NCBI GenBank assembly: GCA_965662735.1
Contig: CBFIIU010000004.1
Span: 1 to 64,000 of the forward strand
DNA length: 64,000 nucleotides
DNA from: JAYODZ01 sp965662735
GTDB taxonomy: Bacteria > Pseudomonadota > Alphaproteobacteria > RS24
Reading direction: 5' to 3'
Numbering within the stretch: position 1 is the first letter of the stretch; the number at the start of each line of letters is the position of its first letter. The notes under the pieces were generated by a model. It made no database searches. It saw only the letters and a program-made list of their open reading frames with translations, and was not told the DNA's origin. Shown here one piece after another: positions 25,719 through 32,955 of the stretch. The position numbers were made by a program, and so were the translations under genes.

Positions 25719-26228
25719 TTACAGTGCCGCAGAGATCTCCCGATAGCCTCCACTCGCATAGACGAGCGCTTCACCCGCGCGATGACCCGCACGCAGCACC
25801 TGTCCAAGGATAATTGTGTGATCCCCGGCGTCGATGGTTTTATACTGTCGGCAATGAAACTCAGCGAGACAGTTTTGGATGACCGGAATATCAAATTCAT
25901 TCAGCGCGATATCCAGACCATCAAACGCATTGGCCGACTTCACAAAGCCATCACATATATGACGTTGTTGCGCCGACAACACATGCACAACAAAATGCTC
26001 TGCCTGCACAAATATATCATGGCGGCGCGATTTTTTGTCTGGGCTCCATAAAATCAGCGGCGGGTCGAGGGACACGCTTGCAAAACTATTGGCGGTGATG
26101 GCCGAGGGCCCGTCGGGCCCAATGGCGGTGATGACCGTAATGCCCGTTGCGAAGCGTCCCAGCGCATTACAGTAGTTTTTGATATTGTCCCCGGGCACAA
26201 AGTGATGAAGTTCAGCAAGCTCGGCCAT
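25719..26228 (-). CDS. smoA: FMN reductase component, SmoA-like
   Basis: 169 residues of the flavin reductase (NADH:FMN, split-barrel) family. NALGRFATGITVITAIG at the N-terminus, ANSFASVSLDPPLILWSPDKKS for flavin binding, and the C-terminal stretch with DHTIILGQVL are all typical. It would supply reduced FMN to the monooxygenase two genes upstream. Its ATG overlaps the stop of the aldo/keto reductase by 1 bp (TAATG), so translation is coupled. The order monooxygenase, aldo/keto reductase, flavin reductase is that of the sulfo-SMO pathway; the functional name is inferred from this set, not from the reductase alone. Confidence 0.8.
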   Translation of the reverse strand: MAELAELHHFVPGDNIKNYCNALGRFATGITVITAIGPDGPSAITANSFASVSLDPPLILWSPDKKSRRHDIFVQAEHFVVHVLSAQQRHICDGFVKSANAFDGLDIALNEFDIPVIQNCLAEFHCRQYKTIDAGDHTIILGQVLRAGHRAGEALVYASGGYREISAAL

Positions 26229-27124
26229 TACGCAACCTCCCGCCCAAGGGCCGCTGTATAAATATCGAACCAGGTTTCACGGTCGATCACTACTTTTGTG
26301 GCATCGGCTAATTTGGCAATGCGCTCTAAATTATTGGTGCCCATAACGGGGATCGGCTTAGACGGATGATGCAAAAGCCATGCAATGGCAACAGCAGCCG
26401 CGTCGACATTTTGGGCCGAGGCGATCTCCGACAATTTTGCCATCAACGGCGCATGGGCGTTGCTGAAAAGCGTCCCACCGGCAAGCGGCGACCATGCCAT
26501 AGGCGGAACCCCATGCTCTTGCAAAAAGGCAATGTCGCCATTGGTGAAGGGCTCATGCGCAACCACACTGAGTTCAATTTGGTTGGTGGCAAGTAAGTTA
26601 TCCATCGCCGATTGGAGGAGCGACCAATCCCATGGCCGGAAGTTGGACACGCCGACAGCCGCCACTTTGCCACTGTCGATCAGATCATCCAGCGCTCGAC
26701 CTGTCTCCACATGATCCATGAGGGGGTCGGGACGATGAATGAGCAGAAGATCGATTTGCTCAATGTTCATGAGCTTGAGCGATGTCTCGACAGACGCATG
26801 GATGTGCGCGCGGGTTGTGTCGTAATATTTGACCCGAGCCGATGCATAGCGCCCCACCGGCGCAACAATGTCGCATTTGGTAATGATCTCAACTTTGTCG
26901 CGCAAGTGAGGGGCTGCCTGAAAGCAAGCACCCAACAACGCCTCGGCGCCATAATCGCCATAGATATCGGCTTGGTCCATCGTTGTGATATCCTGCGCTA
27001 GGCAGGCTTCTATTTTGGCCTGGATATGGCCTGGCGAGGTATCCGTGTCATCGCCCAGCCGCCACATGCCATACACCAAGCGCGACACGCTCTGGCCCGA
27101 TGCAAGATCAATACGCTCCATCAT
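26228..27124 (-). CDS. smoB: Aldo/keto reductase, probable 6-oxo-glucose reductase (SmoB-like)
   Basis: 298 residues from the ATG at 27124, which overlaps the monooxygenase stop codon (ATGA); a second ATG is the next codon. The AKR catalytic tetrad is in place: Asp50 and Tyr55 in MDQADIYGDYGAEALL, Lys83 in EIITKCDI and His130 in LLLIHRPDP. VGVSNFRPWDW and the NADPH-binding PVMGTNNLERIAKL follow. In Agrobacterium, SmoB reduces the 6-oxo-glucose made by SmoC to glucose with NADPH; coupling to the SsuD-like gene here supports the same role. Another aldehyde substrate cannot be excluded. Confidence 0.8.
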   Translation of the reverse strand: MMERIDLASGQSVSRLVYGMWRLGDDTDTSPGHIQAKIEACLAQDITTMDQADIYGDYGAEALLGACFQAAPHLRDKVEIITKCDIVAPVGRYASARVKYYDTTRAHIHASVETSLKLMNIEQIDLLLIHRPDPLMDHVETGRALDDLIDSGKVAAVGVSNFRPWDWSLLQSAMDNLLATNQIELSVVAHEPFTNGDIAFLQEHGVPPMAWSPLAGGTLFSNAHAPLMAKLSEIASAQNVDAAAVAIAWLLHHPSKPIPVMGTNNLERIAKLADATKVVIDRETWFDIYTAALGREVA

Positions 27125-28298
27125 ACCCGCACCCCATTTCCAAGAGGTGTATCCGGCACGCTGTCTGGAACGCGACCATAAGCGTGCGGCAGTGAGCAGG
27201 TTTTTAATTGCGGCAGGATCCGTTTGCCGAACGACTTGCACTCGTCCACATGCGGGTATCCAGATAGAATAAAGGCTCGTATTCCCATTTTTTTATACTC
27301 TTCAATTTTGGACATAACCTGATCCGTGGAACCGACCAGGGCAGCACCACAGCCGGATCGGGCGCGGCCAATTCCTGTCCATAAATTATCTTCGACATAG
27401 CCAAATTGATCGGCTAGTTCCCGCGCGCGCGTCTGATGCGCCACACCGAGGCTAATGCTATCATGGGCGCGGTCTCGAATGAGTTGCCCATATTCATCAT
27501 CGAGCTTTGAAACCAGATGATCTGCATATTCCCGGGCCTCCGCTTCCGTGTCGCGAACAATCACGTGCACGCGCAGGCCATAATCGATCACGCGATTATA
27601 GTTTTCGGCAACCGCGTGAACCGCTTTCATGCGTTCCGCAATTTGCTCTTTGGGTTCTGGCCACATCAAGTAAACATCGCAGTGACGTCCGCAAAGTTCG
27701 AGCGCGTCAGGGGAGTATCCGCCGAAATACAGCAGAGGCCCGCCTGTTTGATAGGGCCGGGCGGGAGCCGTTGTCAGTCCCGAAAAATTATAAATCTCAC
27801 CAGAATAGTTGAACTCATCTTGGGTCCATGCCTGTTTTAAAATCTCGACAACTTCATGCGACCGTTTGTATCGATAGCTGCTGTCGGCCACTTCGCCTGG
27901 AAAATCCGAGCTGATGACATTGAGGGTCAGGCGTCCTTTTAACATGTGATCAAGCGCNNNNNNNNNNNNNNNNNNNNNNNNNNNNNNNNNNNNNNNNNNN
28001 NNNNNNNNNNNNNNNNNNNNNNNNNNNNNNNNNNNNNNNNNNNNNNNNNNNNNGTAATCGGCGCACAGCCAGCCACAAAGGTCAATGTGTCCTGTCCCAC
28101 TTGGTAGGATGATGGGCAGAGTATGTTTCCAAAACCCTGAGCCTCCGCTTCGAGCAGAATATCGCGGCAATGATCCCAATTGGAGCGCAAGGCGCCATCG
28201 GGCACTCCTAGAAATTCATAATCATCGGAGCAAAGCGCAGAAAACCAAGACACCTCGACGGCATCGGAATCTTCCATCTTCACTGGAACAACCGACAT
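27121..28298 (-). CDS. smoC: SsuD-like FMNH2-dependent monooxygenase, probable sulfoquinovose monooxygenase (SmoC-like)
   Basis: Luciferase-type sulfonate monooxygenase. The N-terminal part has VSWFSALCSDDYEFLG and GFGNILCPSSYQVGQDTLTF; the C-terminal part has LKGRLTLNVISSDFPGE, LLYFGGYSPDALELCGRHCDVYL, RARSGCGAALVGSTDQV and GIRAFILSGYPHVDECKSFG, the SsuD signature. The ATG at 28298 follows GGAGG; an ATG four codons upstream is less likely. A 96-base gap at 27958-28053 removes about 30 residues, and the frames on the two sides disagree by 2, so the gap length is wrong. The stop overlaps the aldo/keto reductase start. Alkanesulfonate oxidation is the alternative role, but the partners favour sulfoquinovose. 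Confidence 0.8.
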
Positions 28299-28363
28299 AT
28301 CTACCTCCATATTAGATTTGAAGTTTATGTCATTTCATATCTTGCCAAAACTTCCAAGTATAT

Positions 28364-28385
28364 TATATCAATATTGTATCAATTC
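28364..28385 (+). promoter_or_regulatory. Tandem TGTATCAA operator between monooxygenase and gntR
   Basis: Half-sites TATATCAA (28364-28371) and TGTATCAA (28375-28382) are direct repeats spaced 11 bp. They lie 13 bp before the gntR GTG start, just upstream of its ribosome site, and 66-87 bp upstream of the divergent monooxygenase start. Placement fits autoregulation of gntR and control of both divergent operons. Confidence 0.65.
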
Positions 28386-28397
28386 TTGGGGGGAAAA

Positions 28398-29120
28398 GTG
28401 AGTCCAGAGCGAACGCGGGCATTGCCGAAGACCATTCAGGTGAGCGAAATGCTCATTCGAGAGATTGCGGCGGGTCGGTATCCGGATGGCAGCCGTCTTC
28501 CAACAGAACGAAAAATGGCCGAAAGCTTGGGCGTTGCCGTCGGCACACTTCGCCGAGCTTTGGCGATTTTGGAAGAGCGCGGTCTCCTTCGTCGCGTGCA
28601 GGGGTCGGGCAATTATGTAGAAGCCAAGACCGAGGTTCAAAGCATTTACGAATTTTTCCGCCTTGAACTAATCGGCGGCGGCGGTTTCCCCACAGCAGAG
28701 ATTCTCGAAGTTCAGCGTCTTCAAAAAGATAGTTCTCTTCCCTTTATCGGCCCTGGCACCCGGGCGCATCGCATACGCCGGTTGCGCTATCTCGACAGCA
28801 TGCCCGTTGTGCTCGAGGAAATATGGCTCGATGGACGATTTGTCGACTGGATCTTGCAAGATGATCTGCGGGACTCGCTTTACTATTACTATAAAGAAAA
28901 GCTCAAAGTGGTCATCGCTTCGATCACCGATCAAGTCGGTGTTTCGGAGGTACCCGATTGGTCTCCAGACACCTTTAATCTATCGCCCGGAACGCCCTGC
29001 GGTCTGATCGAACGCCTTGGCTATGATCAGTCGGGCGAGGTCGTCGAATTCTCAAGAAACTGGTTCAACCAAAATGTCTGTCGATACACAAACAGACTCG
29101 GAAAAAGGCAAGCATCATGA
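28398..29120 (+). CDS. GntR-family regulator, HutC type with UTRA domain
   Basis: About 240 residues from a GTG that follows GGGGGGAAAA; a TTG eight codons upstream opens the frame but overlaps the operator. The N-terminal winged helix-turn-helix reads MLIREIAAGRYPDGSRLPTE, KMAESLGVAVGTLRRALAIL and LLRRVQGSGNYV. The C-terminal UTRA ligand-binding domain has RIRRLRYLDSMPVVLEEIWL and ends EVVEFSRNWF. HutC-type regulators usually bind a sugar phosphate or another catabolic intermediate. The last codons overlap the next start by 4 bp. It is the likely reader of the tandem TGTATCAA sites at three promoters in this locus. Confidence 0.92.
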   Translation: MSPERTRALPKTIQVSEMLIREIAAGRYPDGSRLPTERKMAESLGVAVGTLRRALAILEERGLLRRVQGSGNYVEAKTEVQSIYEFFRLELIGGGGFPTAEILEVQRLQKDSSLPFIGPGTRAHRIRRLRYLDSMPVVLEEIWLDGRFVDWILQDDLRDSLYYYYKEKLKVVIASITDQVGVSEVPDWSPDTFNLSPGTPCGLIERLGYDQSGEVVEFSRNWFNQNVCRYTNRLGKRQAS

Positions 29121-30223
29121 CACTAAAATATGGACTCATCGGTTGCGGAATGATGGGCATTGAACATCTGCGCAACATTGCTCTCTTGGACGACACAGAG
29201 GTCACCGCCCTTTATGATCCATTTGCGCCGCAGCTTCAGGCTGCACAGGCGCATGCTGAGAACGCCAAAACATATGCATCACTCGAGGAATTCCTCGAGC
29301 AGGCTGATGTCGACGCTCTGGTGATTGCGAGCCCAAACTATCTGCATGTTCAACAGCTCGAAGAAATAGCAGCAAGGAAAACGATCCCTATTCTGTGCGA
29401 AAAACCCCTCTTCACGGATGTGAAGGACGCGCCGCGTGTCGCCAAGCTGCAAAAAGAATATGGCGCGCCAATTTGGGTGGCGATGGAGTATCGCTATATG
29501 CCCCCAATCGTGGCCTTGATTGAGCAAGCGGAGCGTGTAACCGGCGGCATTAAAATGTTGACCTTGCAAGAACATCGCTTCCCCTTCCTCGAAAAAATTG
29601 GAGACTGGAACCGGTTCAACAGTCAAACCGGTGGAACCTTTGTTGAAAAATGTTGTCATTTTTTCGACCTGATGCGGCTCATCTTGAAGAGTGAACCTAT
29701 ACGCGTCGCCGCCAGTGCCACTCAGTTCGTTAATCATCTAGATGAATCCTATAATGGGAAGACACCCGACATATGGGATGGCGGCTATGTCATTTTCGAT
29801 TTTGCAAATGGCGCGCGGGCGATGCTTGAACTTTCGATGTTCGCCGACGGGTCCAAATGGAATGAAGAAATTCATGCCATCGGGCCGAAAGGAAAAATAG
29901 CCTGCCGCATGCCGGGACCACAGCGTTTTTGGCCCAAGGAACTTGGGCCCTCGCCTCAACCTGAACTGAGCATATATCCAAGATCGCCCAAAAAGCCCCA
30001 GACTACACTGGTGGAATTAGACGACACATTGATCAATGCCGGCGATCACCATGGCTCAACATTTTTCCAACACCAAAAGTTTTTGCAGATGATTGTGCAG
30101 GGCGGAACACCCGAGGTGGGTTTGGAAGATGGCATTCAGGCAGTGCGCATGGGCATGATGGCTCAAGAGGCGGCGGCGACCCATCGGGTCATCGACCTAC
30201 AGCCCTCTGAGGGCACGATATGA
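29117..30223 (+). CDS. Gfo/Idh/MocA-family NAD(P)-dependent enzyme, possible NAD-dependent sulfoquinovosidase
   Basis: 368 residues. The Rossmann motif GLIGCGMMGIEHL is at residues 6-18 and the family lysine in CEKPL at Lys96. The second motif is GGTFVEKCCHFFD (172-184), with Lys178 and His181 in the positions of the usual Asp-x-x-x-His pair. GDHHGSTFFQHQKFL lies near the C-terminus. It overlaps gntR by 4 bp and the exporter gene by 4 bp. The family includes sugar dehydrogenases and NAD-dependent glycosidases, among them sulfoquinovosidases (GH188). No GH31 sulfoquinovosidase is in the window, so this enzyme is the best candidate to open the glycoside; a dehydrogenase role is the alternative. 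Confidence 0.85.
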   Translation: MTLKYGLIGCGMMGIEHLRNIALLDDTEVTALYDPFAPQLQAAQAHAENAKTYASLEEFLEQADVDALVIASPNYLHVQQLEEIAARKTIPILCEKPLFTDVKDAPRVAKLQKEYGAPIWVAMEYRYMPPIVALIEQAERVTGGIKMLTLQEHRFPFLEKIGDWNRFNSQTGGTFVEKCCHFFDLMRLILKSEPIRVAASATQFVNHLDESYNGKTPDIWDGGYVIFDFANGARAMLELSMFADGSKWNEEIHAIGPKGKIACRMPGPQRFWPKELGPSPQPELSIYPRSPKKPQTTLVELDDTLINAGDHHGSTFFQHQKFLQMIVQGGTPEVGLEDGIQAVRMGMMAQEAAATHRVIDLQPSEGTI

Positions 30224-31251
30224 TCGATCATGTCCGGCGCGGCATGGCTCACTCGCAGTCTTGGATGAGCCGACTTTTGCCCGGTTTTTCTCTGGCGCTC
30301 CTTGTTGCCATGTCGGCCCAGTTTGTCGCCGAGCACAGCAATGCGCCGTCCATGATGATGGCCTTACTCTTTGGCATGGTGATCAGCTTTATCTATGAAA
30401 CCGATCCCAAGGTGCGGCCAGGCATTGAGTTTTCTGCGAGCACAATTTTAAAGTTTGGCATTATATTGCTGGGCACGCGGATCAGTGTCGATGTTGTGAC
30501 GGCATTGGGATGGCAGGCCGTTTTTGTCGTCGTATTTGCCTTGCTCGCAACCATGGCGATCGGGGTTTTTGTGGGTCGGGCACTGGGGCTGGATAAACAT
30601 TTTTCCATTCTCACCGCCGGCGCGGTTTCGATTTGTGGGGCATCCGCCGCATTGGCGATTTCGTCAGTGCTGCCAAAATCCGAGCATTCTGAAAAGCAAT
30701 TATTTATTACGATTGTCAGTGTCACGGCGCTATCGACCGTCGCGATGATATTATACCCCGCGCTCCTGCAACAGTTTGAGGTTGGGGAAACGCTCGCTGG
30801 GCAAATTATTGGGGCCACGATCCACGATGTCGCGCAAGTGGTTGGCGCGGGCTTCTCGATATCCGAGCCCGCGGGCACAGCGGCGACACTTGTTAAACTC
30901 GTGCGGGTGAGCCTTTTGGCGCCCACGATCATTGTGCTCGCACTCTTGATGCGTCGGCACCTCAAAGCCACCAACCCAGACAGCCCGCATCCGCCGATTG
31001 TCCCTGCCTTTGTGCTGGGTTTTTTTGCACTTGCGACGCTGAATAGCTTTGGTTTCGTTCCAGACGGCGTCAAAGAGGCAAGCGCCTTTGTGGCACGGGC
31101 AGCCTTATTGACGGCGATTGCAGCCGTGGGCCTGAAGACCAATCTGCGGCAGCTCCGATCGGTCGGCTACGCGCCGATTATTCTGCTGGTGGTCGAAACA
31201 GTCTTCATTGCTATTGTCGGAACCGCTGGCTTTTTAATTCTCGGCCGTTAG
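30220..31251 (+). CDS. YeiH-family (UPF0324) putative sulfate or sulfite exporter
   Basis: 343 residues with about ten hydrophobic segments. STILKFGIILLGTRISVDVV, LTAGAVSICGASAALAISSV, and IGATIHDVAQVVGAGFSIS are characteristic of the UPF0324/YeiH family, annotated as putative sulfate exporters. Its start overlaps the Gfo/Idh/MocA stop by 4 bp (ATGA), so it is translated with a catabolic operon. In a desulfonation pathway, toxic sulfite has to leave the cell, which gives this transporter a natural job here. That role is inference; substrate evidence for the family is thin. Confidence 0.85.
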   Translation: MIDHVRRGMAHSQSWMSRLLPGFSLALLVAMSAQFVAEHSNAPSMMMALLFGMVISFIYETDPKVRPGIEFSASTILKFGIILLGTRISVDVVTALGWQAVFVVVFALLATMAIGVFVGRALGLDKHFSILTAGAVSICGASAALAISSVLPKSEHSEKQLFITIVSVTALSTVAMILYPALLQQFEVGETLAGQIIGATIHDVAQVVGAGFSISEPAGTAATLVKLVRVSLLAPTIIVLALLMRRHLKATNPDSPHPPIVPAFVLGFFALATLNSFGFVPDGVKEASAFVARAALLTAIAAVGLKTNLRQLRSVGYAPIILLVVETVFIAIVGTAGFLILGR

Positions 31252-31283
31252 GATGAACCTCAATTCAACGCAATGAGGATTAG

Positions 31284-32354
31284 ATGAGTACAGTCGAATT
31301 AGTGGGCGCCCCCGGCTCGCCCTATACGCGCAAAATGCTGGCGTTGATGCGGTTTCGAAATATCCCCTATCGTATTCAGTGGCAGAGCATTGGGCAAATC
31401 TTTAGCCCGGATGGCAAGCAACGTCCGGTGCCGAAAGTGCCGCTCTTACCCCTGTTCTTTTTGCCCAATGATGCGGGTGACGAAGAGGCAGTGACCGATA
31501 GCTCGCCGATTTTACGGCGTTTCGAAAAAGAGTTTAGCGGTCGCAGTGTTGTTCCGACCGATCCCGTGCTGGCCTTTTTAAACTGGCTGTTCGAGGACTA
31601 TGGCGATGAGTGGCTCACCAAGTCGATGTTTCATTATCGCTGGCATTATGAGCGTGATGCGCATCATGCGGGGTCGGTGCTGCCGCGATGGAGCATGGTA
31701 ACCAGTTCGGATACGGAGATTGAACCGCTGTCGCATGCCATTTCGTCTCGGCAAATCGAACGCCTGCGCTATGTGGGGTCAAACGCCTTAACCAAGGAGA
31801 CGATTGAAGCCAGTTTCATCCGCTTCTTAACGCTCCTCAACGCGCACTTGCAAACAACCCCTTATCTGTTTGGCCACCGACCGAGCTCGGCCGATTTTGC
31901 GTTCTATGGCCAACTCACCCAATTGGCGCAGTTCGACCCCACGCCTCGAGAAATTGTGGCGGGTCAATTTCCGCGCATCTATGCCTGGGTCGAAATTTTG
32001 GAAGATTTGTCAGGACTGGCGGTTGATGACGCGGCGGGGTGGATCGATGTGTCGGGAGGGCTACCGCAAACGCTGCTCGATCTGATCCGTGAATTGACAG
32101 AACTTTATCTGCCCTATCTGCAGATCAACTCGGCGGCCGTCATGCGTAAGGCCGAACTCGTAGATGGCGTCCTCGATGGGCGACCCTATCAACAAAATAC
32201 CTTTCCCTATCAGCACAAATGTTTGACGTGGATTCTGGAACAATATGAGGGGTTAGCGCCAGACGATCAAACGCGGCTGGCCGCGATCACCGATCAAGCA
32301 GGTTTGGTTGCAGCCCTGTCGGCTTGTCAACAAACGCTTCAGGAGGATCGCTAG
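31284..32354 (+). CDS. Large glutathione S-transferase-like protein
   Basis: 356 residues, well above the usual 200-230 of bacterial glutathione S-transferases. The N-terminus is thioredoxin-like (ELVGAPGSPYTRKMLALMRF), with Ser in the active position and TDSSPILRRFEKEF as the glutathione-binding Ser motif. An all-helical part includes LFGHRPSSADFAFYGQL, the conserved C-terminal-domain motif, and then about 120 further residues of unknown function. A GAGG site precedes the ATG. It lies 32 bp after the exporter gene and closes the gntR operon. It might handle reactive sulfur or aldehyde by-products, but the sequence does not show this. Confidence 0.8.
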   Translation: MSTVELVGAPGSPYTRKMLALMRFRNIPYRIQWQSIGQIFSPDGKQRPVPKVPLLPLFFLPNDAGDEEAVTDSSPILRRFEKEFSGRSVVPTDPVLAFLNWLFEDYGDEWLTKSMFHYRWHYERDAHHAGSVLPRWSMVTSSDTEIEPLSHAISSRQIERLRYVGSNALTKETIEASFIRFLTLLNAHLQTTPYLFGHRPSSADFAFYGQLTQLAQFDPTPREIVAGQFPRIYAWVEILEDLSGLAVDDAAGWIDVSGGLPQTLLDLIRELTELYLPYLQINSAAVMRKAELVDGVLDGRPYQQNTFPYQHKCLTWILEQYEGLAPDDQTRLAAITDQAGLVAALSACQQTLQEDR

Positions 32355-32366
32355 GCTTTTCGATTT

Positions 32367-32404
32367 GCCAGTGCCCCGTGAGCCAGTGCCCCGTGAGCCA
32401 GTGA
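32367..32404 (+). repeat. 15-bp tandem repeat after the GST-like gene
   Basis: Two exact copies of GCCAGTGCCCCGTGA (32367-32381, 32382-32396) and the first 7 bases of a third, then A. It lies just after the last stop codon of the gntR operon. No function is evident. The rest of 32405-32610 holds no gene or hairpin that I can support. Confidence 0.7.
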
Positions 32405-32610
32405 CGTGTTGGGCTCGCGCAAAGCCGTGAGAAAGTCATCCATAAAAGGATTAGGCTGGCTGTTCAAAGAAAGCCCCACCAAGCAGGCCGCTATCTAATT
32501 ATTGCGACCCCAAAAGAGCCACCGCGGCCCTTATTTGTTTCATGACACATGAGAAACAGGCGCTCGAAAAAAATGACAGAAAAAGATAAAGGAAAGAAAA
32601 TGATTGTCAC

Positions 32611-32685
32611 TGGAGCGGGCGATGAGATTCGAACTCACGACCCCAACCTTGGCAAGGTTGTGCTCTACCCCTGAGCTACGCCCGC
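32611..32685 (-). tRNA. tRNA-Gly (anticodon GCC)
   Basis: Read on the minus strand: acceptor arms GCGGGCG and CGCCCGC pair perfectly, with a U discriminator and an encoded CCA (75 nt in all). The D arm has TAGCTCAGGGGTAGAGCA, the anticodon loop shows TTGCCAA with GCC at 32653-32651 between AACCT/AGGTT arms, and the T arm has GTTCGAATC. All features of a complete tRNA are present. It separates the accessory locus from the following housekeeping genes and may have served as an insertion landmark, though no integrase was seen. Confidence 0.97.
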
Positions 32686-32700
32686 GCTCCTTAGACCTGC

Positions 32701-32739
32701 TGATCAATTGATAAATTGATCAATTGATCAATTGATCAA
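32701..32739. repeat. Run of TTGATCAA palindromes upstream of tRNA-Gly
   Basis: Overlapping copies of TTGATCAA / TGATCAAT repeat through 39 bp with one altered copy (TTGATAAA), 15 bp upstream of the tRNA 5' end on its transcribed strand. Each copy is a perfect palindrome. Could be a protein-binding array, a cruciform-prone site or simple slippage. The rest of 32740-32955 shows nothing that I can name. Confidence 0.7.
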
Positions 32740-32955
32740 CGCGGTTATGCACCATCGCCCCAATTTTGACAAGAGGTTTGATCGCGCGGCCCATTGGGGG
32801 CTGGACATTTCAAAATTCGACCCCATTTACTCACTATGAGACAGCTCAGCGTACCCATTAACTGCGTGGGTGTGGCATAAGGGAATACGCAATACGCCCG
32901 GGCACGCGCACGTCAGGCTGATGCGGGAAATGATTTTAAATAATGAGGGACAGGA

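Noticed and set aside
32367..32404. CRISPR-like array
   Set aside because: The tandem repeats have no spacers and only two and a half units; there are no cas genes.
32355..32955. Integrase or attachment site at tRNA-Gly
   Set aside because: No integrase gene and no second copy of the tRNA 3' end were seen.
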